Assembly: GCA_015501075.1 (NCBI GenBank) | Contig: JADNYJ010000002.1 | Span: forward strand, 496,001-560,000 | Source: Gymnopilus junonius | Taxonomy: Eukaryota; Basidiomycota; Agaricomycetes; Agaricales; Galerinaceae | DNA: 64,000 bases | Direction: 5' to 3' | Shown: one piece after another, positions 1-8,618 of the stretch | Layout: the number at the start of each line of letters is the position of its first letter | Numbering within the stretch: position 1 is the stretch's first letter | Notes under the pieces: model-generated | Told to the model about the DNA's origin: nothing | Database searches by the model: none | The model's input: the letters and a program-made list of their open reading frames with translations, nothing else | Translations under genes and position numbers: made by a program

Positions 1-2
1 TA

Positions 3-1288
3 GAGAGCCATGCACATAACCCTCCTCACTCTCTTACGGCCGCCCTTGGACAAGATATTGAAAAATACGACCAAATATGCGATTCGATAGAAGCCCATCT
101 CGCAAGTATCTGAGCACATCCTATTGCCCAGAAATACTGACATGCTCCCCAGCTACGTGCCATCAGCGTCCTTAAGCGCGACTTAAGGAGGGAAGAAGAG
201 CGCGCTGAGGCCGAGGAACGACGAAAGCAAGCCGAAGCGTTGATGTTGCCTCCCCCGTTCCTCCGCCCACTTCGGGTGTTTTGAACGAAACCTTCGCACA
301 GCCTTCTTCAGACGGAAGTAAAACTACCCCAAGGAACTCACCCGTCCTTAACTCTTTTCCTGGGAGGAGGCCATCAGCGATATCGATCTCGTCCCTACAC
401 CGGCCACAGTTTCCTCTCAAACTTGACTTGTCGTCGACTTCTCTAAGGATTACAGAGGAAGAAGCTACCGTCTTCACAAAAGGTCTTGCCTCACCAGTTA
501 CATTAGCGCCAAAATCTGCTCGCGCTCTCGGTCCAAGTGAATCGTTTCCTGAGCTTATGGCTACTTTTGGTGGTTCGTCATCAACGCTCGATGCTGGCCA
601 CGGACCTCCAAATATGGACTTGAGCCTACCAGACGGTATGCACATGTCAGAGAAAGGACCTGATCTAGCTACTCTCGCAGCTGGACTAGGAGATTCACTA
701 GAGAAGCCAATTGAACTCGATCTTGACGCTATGGACATCGAAATGGCCAGTATCAATGACCACTTTGGAAGCCCAGTCGAAGATCCTGGTCATACTGGCG
801 ATGGTCTATTCTCGCCTGTCTTGGATAACGGTGAGAGTGGACAACAGTTGCAAGTCGAGAACGATCAATCACAGAAAGAAGAAAATGACCTTGCCAATTT
901 CCAGATGGATGCGAATATGCACGACGAACTTTTCGGTAACTTCAGTTCCCGTGGACAAATGGAGCTCACTTCTGACGCTTCCATCCCTCACCCGCCGTCG
1001 ACCTCAATGCCATTTTCGACTAGCCTTTTGGCTCAATTCTCATCAGCTGCTGACTCCATGGAAGGCAAAACCTCGTCCACTGGAGATAGCCTCGTACCAG
1101 ACTCCGGAGAAACGTTCGTCCTCAATTCAATTGACCTTGCGAATCTTGGTTCCGGATTTTTCTCAGACGGGCAAAGTCCCGAAATGAATTTTTCTCTTGA
1201 TATGGAATCGTTCCTCAACATGAATCCCGACGTTGATTCTCAAGGAGACAGCAACACCAGCAAAGCACAGGATCAAGCACAGAACTAG
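3..1288 (+). CDS. Uncharacterised acidic Ser-rich protein, 5' partial
   Basis: The reading frame is already open at the left edge, so the start codon lies outside the window. Exon 3-101 ends in E-A-H-L. A GC-AG intron (102-152, donor GCAAGT, branch CTGAC) leads to an exon at 153 that begins L-R-A-I-S-V-L-K and carries a strongly charged helix (RREEERAEAEERRK). The rest is Ser/Pro/Asp-rich, with the block RPSAISISSLHRPQFPLKLD and an acidic tail containing ELDLDAMDIEM, ending at TAG 1286-1288. The frame must change between about 238 and 320. This is either an unresolved intron or one missing base near 240; I found no intron that is clearly right. I do not recognise the family. The short N-terminal helix followed by an acidic, disordered tail would suit a transcription or Mediator-like factor, but that is a guess. 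Confidence 0.6.
102..152 (+). other. GC-AG intron
   Basis: A 51-nt intron with donor GCAAGT, branch-like CTGAC at 137-141 and acceptor CCAG. Its removal joins codon CTC to CTA in frame. A GT donor at 107 would break the frame. Confidence 0.6.
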
Positions 1289-1911
1289 TTTTGCTTTCTC
1301 TTGGGCTCATATCAAGGCGTGAGTTGGCGCACTCCACTAGATGTCTTGTTGAGGCGTCCTGTCGTGCGTGAAGATGTCAGTTTTTCAAATCTATTTTCTC
1401 TCTCTTGATCCCATCCATGTGGTACATCTTCCTCTGTCTGCATGTGACATATTTTCAAGAAAATGCAGACGATATTAGAAGCAAGCCGGTTGTCGAAGGG
1501 TGCATTGCCGTGTACAATTTGATGATTGTTATGCCAGACAATGAACGTGCCAGATAATTTTATTTTTGATCATGTCCAATGGCGACTGTTGGCGCTTAAT
1601 AATTGGTATGAAGAGGTATATTTGCTATCACTTTATCATTCCACATGTTTTTAATCTTCTCGCTAAGATCAATCATAAGCGTTCGTTGCCTTTATTTACA
1701 ATCTTTACTTTTGCGCCTCGTGAAGGACGGCAAAAGAGAAGAATGTGCATGGAAAAATGCTTGTAATACCACGATTGTCGACGGCTTGCACATGGATGTA
1801 CACCTTTACATCCAGATGCCATCGTCTCGACAAAGTATTTAATGGTTTTTTTGCTCGATATGCTATGCTCTGTCCCTCTCCCCCTGGTAGAAACTTTGGT
1901 GACAGGTCGAC
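1289..1911. other. Intergenic: 3' flank and nuclease promoter
   Basis: Contains the 3' flank of the acidic protein and the upstream region of the S1/P1 nuclease. It is AT-rich with no conserved reading frame, RNA gene or repeat that I could see. Confidence 0.5.
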
Positions 1912-3576
1912 ATGAAATTTGCCACCATCGCTCTCGCCTTATCTTTCTCGACTTCAGGCGTATACGGTTGGGGGGAAGATACGCACATGACAATTGGGTA
2001 GGTTTGTACTTTGGTCAACACAAGTTGGTGGACTAAATCCTGCTCTGTAGATATCTGGCTATGGAGGTAATACCAGTGTTCGCCTTCGTTGGTGTGAATA
2101 CCCACAATGCCTCCCTAGTTTCTTGCTCCGGAGGCCCTTTCATTCGTAAAGTCGTCCTTGGGATCGACCTACGACGAATCTCTCGGTCCTGCAGCACCTG
2201 TGGGTCAATCTAAATATACATTTGGCCTCTTGATTTCGTTGAACATCTGCTATTAGTGGGCTGACGACGTCAGATCCGAAAAAGCTTATTCTTGGTAAGA
2301 ATATACGAACTACGATTGTAGGGCCGCAATGAACGCTAAAGTCCACAAGGTCTGCTTCCTTCCATTTTGTTGATGCCAACGGTCAGTTACTAGTGTTATG
2401 CTGATGTGTTTTTGCTCATCGATATAAATGGTAGACAACCCTCCACAATCTTGCTCTGTGTCTGAAAGTAGGGATTGCTCAGCAGGAACTTGCATTCGTA
2501 CGTGGGTTCCAAAAATAGGGTTACCAGTGATGATAACGTTATGCAGTAACTGCCATTGCCAATTACACGACTCGGGTCGTCGATACTTCTTTGTCCGACA
2601 CACAGCGCCAGGAGGCATTGAAGTTCCTAGGTTTGTCGTGTGCTTCTCTGATATTTTGTCTTAAGCCAAGCGGTTTTTAGATCATGCAAGTTCTACAAGT
2701 GTGCAAAATAAAAATAGGATATACGCTAATATTTCATCTTATTAGTTCCTCGGCGATATAGGACAACCGCTTCATGTCGAAGCGCTCGAAGTAGGAGGAA
2801 ATGATATCGATGCCAAGTGCGGCGGGTCTTCCACCAATTTGCATGCCGTAAGTTCAGCCAGCAAACAATATTCCAACTAAGATTCAATCTTTATGGTTTT
2901 GTTAGACATGGGGTAAACACATTCCTGGTTGTTGTCCTTCTTGACTTTCTCACCGCATCGCCTTTGAAAGACACTGGAATGCCAGAGAAGATTCTGGCTG
3001 CCAACTACAGCAGCGACGTCCAAACTTGGGCTAGTGCACTTGCTACAAGGATTAAGGTCCGGGCGTCATGTAATATTCAGAAACTTTTGTCGATCCTGAC
3101 TGTCTGTTGTTTTAGACTGGTGAGTATAAATCCCTTGCAGCCGACTGGATTTCCTGCTCGTCAACTATCACTCCCCTTAATCAACGACGAAGCATCGAAG
3201 ACGATGTCAAAGACTTGCTGCAGGATTTCACCGCGAAGGTCACACCCTTGCAGTGTCCTTTAGTCTGGGCCCAAGAAGCTAATGCCTTTGACTGCGTAAG
3301 GAGCCGGATTATATTGGTACATAAGGTGGTTGGCTGACATTCATTCAAACTAGTCATACGTCTTTAGTTTCCAAACCGCCTCCAACCCGAAAGAAGATCT
3401 GTGCACCTCTAACTATTTCACCGGCGCAGTCCCTATTGTGAGTGGTCTCTGTCGATTAATTTATCTCCCGAAGTACTTATTTCCTTCATCAGATTGAGGA
3501 GCAAGTCGCCAAGCAAGGTTACCGACTTGCAGCATGGTTGAACGTCCTCTTCGATGGAGCTACAAACCTGCCATGA
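1912..3576 (+). CDS. Secreted S1/P1 zinc nuclease
   Basis: Hydrolyses single-stranded DNA and RNA at a three-zinc site; secreted. Fourteen exons (1912-1997, 2051-2066, 2119-2199, 2257-2294, 2350-2381, 2435-2497, 2547-2630, 2681-2685, 2746-2847, 2906-2912, 2971-3056, 3116-3295, 3354-3437, 3493-3576) splice to an exact 315-codon frame plus stop. Residues 1-19 are a signal peptide; the predicted mature N-terminus is Trp, the family's first zinc ligand, in WGEDTH. The remaining ligands are visible in order: D in WADDVR, H in FHFVDA, H/D/H in DHFLGDIGQPLH, and H/D in HATWD. The first His and the D-H junction of DHFLGD depend on a 5-nt micro-exon, and HATWD on a 7-nt micro-exon. Length and motif order match the family. 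No frame errors. Confidence 0.93.
2681..2685 (+). other. 5-nt micro-exon followed by a GC-AG intron
   Basis: ATCAT lies between a GT-AG intron (2631-2680) and a GC-AG intron (2686-2745, donor GCAAGT). It adds Asp-His, the His being a conserved zinc ligand of S1/P1 nucleases, and restores the frame to FLGDIGQPLH. Skipping it destroys the frame. Confidence 0.75.
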
Positions 3577-3756
3577 AACTCTTCAACTTTGCTCGAAGGC
3601 TAATTACCATTCCTTTCACCGTTGTTATATTCCAAGATCTTTCTACATGCAAATGAAAAGTGAATGAATTCTAAACGAATTTCTTTTATTCAAACAGTAG
3701 TATATACCTACAATGAAGTTGCAACCGTCCGATACTAGTACGAGCGAGAGATGAAG

Positions 3757-4834
3757 TCATGTTTTCAAAGAACCAGAATTCGTTTCCAAAGGAGCAGGAT
3801 GATATGAAGATTGGAACGCTATAAATTTATCCAATTTTTTGCGCAACATATGATTTTTCCGTACACCAATGATTTGTAGAGTCTTTGCCAAACCTGAAGC
3901 TAGAAAAAGCCTTTCCTCTCTTTCAATCGTGTCAGACTCAAAAAGGTCATGAACTGCGCGAGCCAGCCGGCCTTTCGGACGGACAGGGTTAAGCCCTATC
4001 GGAGGCTTCGGAATCTTATTCTTCGCTTTCGACTGCCCCTTGATCTTTGGGGAGGCGAGTAAAGGTTCAATAAACTCCGTTCTGAAGCGACGATGGGCAA
4101 GAGATGCAATGGGAACAATGCGATCCAGAGAACTTGCCGCCTCGGCGCAGGACTCAGCAAATGCAGCTTGTTCAGTCGAGTCGCCTTCCTCGTGGCCCCA
4201 TTTCTTCAACTCTTCTATCCTTTTTTCCCGAATTTTTTTTGAGAAAGTTCTCGTGAAGCTTCATTTGATACACTCTTCGCAACTGCTTCCAAGACGTCGG
4301 CCACACGAAGCCACCCTCTATCCTCATCGACTGCTCGCTTTACATAATGTCGGTTAACATAGTTCAGCAACCTATTCGCGGACTGTGCGCCAGCATGATA
4401 GCGGTTGAAGGATGGAACAATGTAGCGGACAAGGGAAATATCGTCCAAGGGAGCACCTAGGGCTACTTCTCGAGCTGCTTCCTCGAAGTACTTGTCAAGT
4501 TGAACATAAATATCTGTCCCGCTGACAGGTAGCTGATTGCCATCATCAAACCCTAGAGAACTAGCGGAAGTGGCCTCACTCTGGGCCGTAAAACTGAGAT
4601 AGATTTCGTCAGCTCTCCTTCCATACGAATTGCAAAATAACATCTTCACTAGTTGTAGCAAGCGGAGTGAATTCCAGCGTAAAGGCCAAAATCTATGGCT
4701 GGTGCTTTGCCATCTGGATCGTTGGTTGGAGACTTGACTATATGGTCTAAAGCTGGTTGAAGGTAAGCCCATAAAGCAGACAGAGAAGTAGCGGGATTAG
4801 CGCTCCCAGATGCATGGTTGAGGATTGTAGGCAT
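3757..4834 (-). CDS. Stand-alone cullin N-terminal-repeat-like protein
   Basis: Starts at ATG 4834-4832. Exon 1 ends at 4650; intron 4594-4649 is GT-AG, and the join gives YNYFTAQSE. The N-terminal half resembles the first cullin repeats: ALWAYLQPALDHIV, GLYAGIH, and a LLNYVNRHYVKR motif like the cullin NRxWVKRE helix. There is no cullin homology domain, no RBX-binding region and no neddylation site, because translation stops at 3757 after roughly 345 aa (a cullin is about 750). A frame change is needed at an A-run (4221-4226 on the + strand) between QKKFGKK and IEELKKWGHEEG. It may be a 1-nt indel; a 59-nt intron is a weaker alternative. Function unknown; it could compete for an adaptor or be an unrelated helical-repeat protein. 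Confidence 0.7.
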
Positions 4835-6477
4835 GTTTCGTGGTCAGGCTAGAAAGCGGCTATTCATGACGGTGACAAAAAAGGTCACCTTCTCGAATAA
4901 CAGCGAAACACGAGGTGTCAAACAGAAGAGGCAGCATAATTTTATCCTTTCTTTCTTTGATACTATCAATTGTACAGTATCTATTTAATCTGTCTGGTTT
5001 GGATTTGGAAATTTTGTTGTTGTTGTTGATCATCAGCAAGTTCAAATTTCAACGCACCATGGTCGAATCCATGTGGAAGAACCGGACTACCGAGCCGCCG
5101 ATCAATCGACATCACTGTTGGAACGACGAAGTCACGGTGACGTATAAGTAGGGTTATTTGGTTAGATTTACTGTAAAGCCTGTAAAGCCAGATATTTTTA
5201 GCACGGACCCGAGGATGGTGCCCCGGAACACATCAGAACTCGTCCAGTTCTGGGCTAGGCGTGATGTGATTGCAACATGAAGGTAACCGAGCTTGCGGAA
5301 AAAAAGTCAATTACAAAGGCTTTTTTTAGAGTCATGTATGTACAGTAGGGACTCCAGGGAAATTTTTTAGTAAAAGAGAATAGAATTACCAAAATTTCAG
5401 CATTCTTTTCAGGAGGCAGAGAAATTTTTTGAAGTTCAGAGGTATGGAAAAGACGTGTCTAGAGTGTACATGAGCTCACACCGGCAAGCTCGGGAGAGCG
5501 CTTGAGCCACCCATCACTCCGAGGCTCTGGCTTTACAGCGGAAATGAACCAGCTCATTTTGTGTAAATCCAGGGTAAAGCAAGCTGGATTTACCGTAAAT
5601 CCCTCCAGATAAGCTACTTATTGAACTTATGTCCACCAAAAGGAATACTTATTGACTTGAACCAGCTCAAATTGCAGCCTGCAGAAGCAGTACCTAGTTC
5701 AACTGCATTGAAAAGGCCACTGCCACTGTCTATTCCCATTGTAATATATTTAGTACATGTTTCTGTATTTCTGTGTAATTATTATGGTACATAAGATGTG
5801 TTTAAGCAAGGGAGGGAGGGAACAGAGCTCGAGACGAGACCGAAGACGGCTGCCGAAGACGCATCCTGCTGCCAAGTGGCTGAGAAGTGGGCTATTTTTG
5901 GGCCACCCAGCGCATCAGTCCCATCAATCCGCCCTCGGTGTCCATCCCGATCGAGCTGGGAAAGCGTGCCTGCAAGTTCTCTCGACTTTGGAGGACACCC
6001 AGGCGCTCGATTGCAGGTCACGAGCACGTGACTCTCGGCACGCTCGGCGCCTGCCCAAGGCCCCGTAAATCCCTCGGCATAAGTATGGACATCTCAGGAA
6101 TGAGCATGAACTTTTCAGACAAGAGTAACGTTTACGCCGTGATGCATGCCACCCAAGCTGGCACAGTTTCCAACTTCAATCTATAGCTATACCAGTCGCT
6201 GCATCATTTTCGTGAACTGTGTATAAACGTGTAATGCGACAGAACATTTTGATGCAGTTCAAGAACCAGAAATGACAAGTCGACTAAGTAAAGTTGAACC
6301 CTTTCTAACCGTTAACGGAAATTTCAACCCATGCCAGTGACATTGCGATAGATCATGTTCACGGCATATTAGGATTCCCTTCCATGCCAATTTATGATTT
6401 GCTGGATTAAAAGTGACTTTCAACCGAAACATCTGATTTAGGAGGTTCCGTGTCATTTTATATTGTATGTGTATTAA
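4835..6477. other. Gene-poor stretch
   Basis: No reading frame here has conserved features or plausible splicing. It contains the inverted-repeat element described separately (5144-5621) and a repeated motif TGAACCAGCTCA at about 5546 and 5657. The rest looks non-coding. Confidence 0.5.
5144..5621. mobile_element. MITE-like element with terminal inverted repeats
   Basis: The left end (5144-5180) and the reverse complement of the right end (5586-5621) align over 36 positions with about 29 identities: ATAAGTAG, then TTAT, TGG, GATTTAC, GTAAA, CC. An inner perfect inverted pair of 13 nt also exists: CTGTAAAGCCAGA at 5180 and its complement at 5526. The 478-bp interior is non-coding. No clear target-site duplication is seen beyond a possible TA. 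It would be a non-autonomous DNA transposon, but copy number is unknown. Confidence 0.45.
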
Positions 6478-7517
6478 TCAATCTTTTCCTAGAATCTCGA
6501 ATGCATAGACTCCCTCCTTCCCAAGAAGCGTGGCACAGCCTATAACATCTGCTCCGGCTTTCTTCATCCTCTCTGCAGCAGCTTTAGAGGTCACACCTCC
6601 GACTCCGATAATTTTATCTCGGTAAGTTTCAAATTCTGAGCTTTTGAAGAAAGCAGCTGTTTGAACGTGTAAACATTGCCCAGTGCCAGTGGATGAAGGG
6701 CCTCGCCTGCCAGGCCTCCTAGAGCTGTTGGGACTCCAAACTCAACAGTGTCAACACTCGTATCCTTTATTGTCTGGTCGGCAAAAAGTAGGGAATTCCC
6801 TAACGTGTTTGTGCAAGCTAAGAACGCAAATGGGCATTTATCGCCGTCTGCTCCAGGCGCTACAGAAACAATTGGAGAGAATCAATGACTTCCGCGAACT
6901 GATCTTTGTAAGTATATGTGGCAGTTTGAGGCCGATGGTCAAAGTAGGATCTTGGCTTCGCGCGGCTCCAGACATGGAGTAATGGAACAGGGACCTGAAA
7001 GAATAGCCGGAAGGTGGATTGTGGAATATTCGGGCAAGATTATTTAATTCAATAGCTATTTGGACTTGTTGGATTGGCCGTCAAGCAACTTGTTCCGTAG
7101 GCTTGAATGTCGTTCACCATTGTCGAGAGGACCTGAGAGTCGGAAGCTGTTATGCTAATTATAATAGGCTTCGTCCAGGGTTTATGAGATTTCAGTATCT
7201 CTGCGACCAAGTGAGATAATCCGATAACGGATGAGGTGAATAGCCATATGAATTTATTGTCGTAAACCCTTCAACATGGAATGCTACCTAGATATACGAA
7301 CAGGAGTCCAATCAGCAGTCTAACTGTTTAAAAATGGGCACTGGGCATACAGTATGGCTGTCGTTCTCTTTGAACCCACGAAGAGTCGTAGTTCGAGTTG
7401 TGATAGCACCAGTATACGGAGACTCATAGAGTTCAGTCAATTGTTGAAAATCAGAAGACCAAGCACAAGATGAATTGAGGAGTGGTGGTTGACTTCGATT
7501 GTGTTGATCAAGACCAT
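6478..7517 (-). pseudogene. URA1-like: Frame-broken class 1A dihydroorotate dehydrogenase
   Basis: Class 1A DHODH oxidises dihydroorotate to orotate in the cytosol using fumarate. The whole protein is traceable on the minus strand. ATG at 7517-7515 leads to LTELYESPYTGAITTR, then a plausible GT-AG intron and INSYGYSPHPLS, then IIISITASDS, a degraded ELNTSCPN active-site region, DPTLTIGLKLP, the FMN-binding GVPTALGGLAGEALHPLALG, IIGVGGVTSKAAAERM and a C-terminus ending GKEGVYAFEILGKD-stop. Between these blocks the frame changes about eight or nine times, usually by one missing base (for example TGGTC where Trp-Val needs TGGGTC). Substitutions appear few. It is either a young pseudogene or a stretch of bad consensus sequence. 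Confidence 0.8.
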
Positions 7518-7689
7518 GATTGTGAGGGTTAAAGATTAAGGAGTTCGACTTAGCACAAGACCACGATAATCTGATGGAGTCACCTTATCAAGGACCCCGG
7601 GAGTATCAGTCAGAAAAAGAATTATTGACATCGCAGTAACAACTTAATACACTCGTAATGAGCAGGTTACTTTAACAACTCTTCGCGTT

Positions 7690-8541
7690 CTAAAACTGAT
7701 TCTCAAGTTTGATAAGAATAGTTGTTCTGTTTGAATACTGAGAATTAGGGGTATTATGCGCTGTTACCCGAGCCGGCTTTGTCCATGGTTCAATGTTAGC
7801 AACGACAAAGCTGTAGATTATACTCACAAAGGACAGACCATCAAGTACTGCTTCCACAATACCAGCGGTGAAGGAAGAACAACTGAGTTGACTCATATCC
7901 CTTGGCACAGATATATGTCGTTCAATTGGTGGATTGTTGTCAATAATCATATCTACAAAGGAGGTGAGATTGCGGCGTCCAATTCTTTACTATACGTACA
8001 CTCGTCTGGGTTTTCCACACTTCGTTCAATTGCATCAGCTGGCTTGCCAAATACTGCTTTCCACACTTGAGTGTGGACCATCATAAGTACGGACAGAAGC
8101 TTGATTTCTCGTTTGGGCGCCTTGGAAGATCCTTCGGCACGCCACATCATGAGTTCAAGAACGCGCGTTCCGACACGGTAGCCTAGAGTATTCAATCTGA
8201 GAAAGAAAAGTAAGGCCAACCCCAGGCGCACAGAGAAAACGGACTCACTGACGTTCCAAATCATTTATTCCGCTAACTCTCTTCTGAGTGTACTGGACTA
8301 TCTCCGAGAATAGAAAGGCAAAAGAAGCTGCAGAGACCTCTGCACCGCGAGTCTTGTTGAGATTTCGATCATAGATGCTTGGCCGGTTAGTAGCGGTTTT
8401 CGAGGGCACGGCCGCATGGATTGAAGGTGCAGATGGAAGAGAGAAACGCGTAGAAGTGGTAGTCGGTGAAAGGTGATCCACAGAGGACTGAGAAGAGTTT
8501 GAGACGACAGAAAGACGAGGATGGGGTTGAGCGTAGGCCAT
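7690..8541 (-). CDS. TRS31: TRAPP complex subunit Trs31/TRAPPC5
   Basis: Core Bet3-family subunit of the TRAPP tether and Ypt1/Rab1 GEF, acting in ER-Golgi traffic. Exons 8541-8249, 8196-8000, 7952-7828 and 7776-7690 give 233 aa. A low-complexity N-terminal 50 residues precede the Bet3 fold: SIYDRNLNKTRG, FLFSEIVQYTQKRV, LGYRVGTRVLEL, KAVFGKPAD, DNNPPIERHIS, CSSFTAGIVEAVLDG, TAHNTPNSQY. These are near-diagnostic for TRAPPC5. The stop comes after KLENQF. One extra base would extend the frame to QVLEREELLK, closer to what I expect of the family, so the end may be affected by a single-base error. Head-to-head with the BTB gene, 77 bp between start codons. Confidence 0.93.
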
Positions 8542-8618
8542 GCGTTGCCTAAACGGGGTGCGGGCATATAATTCCGTTCACTGCCCCACGATGGCTCCTA
8601 TGCTCATCCCTCTCTCCC
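8542..8618. promoter_or_regulatory. Shared divergent promoter, TRS31 and BTB gene
   Basis: Only 77 bp separate the two divergent start codons, so both 5' UTRs and core promoters must fit or overlap here. No TATA box is visible. Confidence 0.5.

Noticed and set aside
172..756. Long open frame on the minus strand
   Set aside because: It overlaps the Ser-rich coding sequence on the other strand, is itself low complexity and has no conserved motif; it mirrors codon bias of the real gene.
4216..4240. Programmed -1 frameshift in the cullin-like gene
   Set aside because: The slippery run is not a canonical X-XXY-YYZ in the zero frame, and similar one-base breaks occur across the window, so an indel is more likely.
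5757..6186. Overlapping open frames considered as a small gene
   Set aside because: No frame has a recognisable protein, plausible splice sites or codon pattern like the neighbours.
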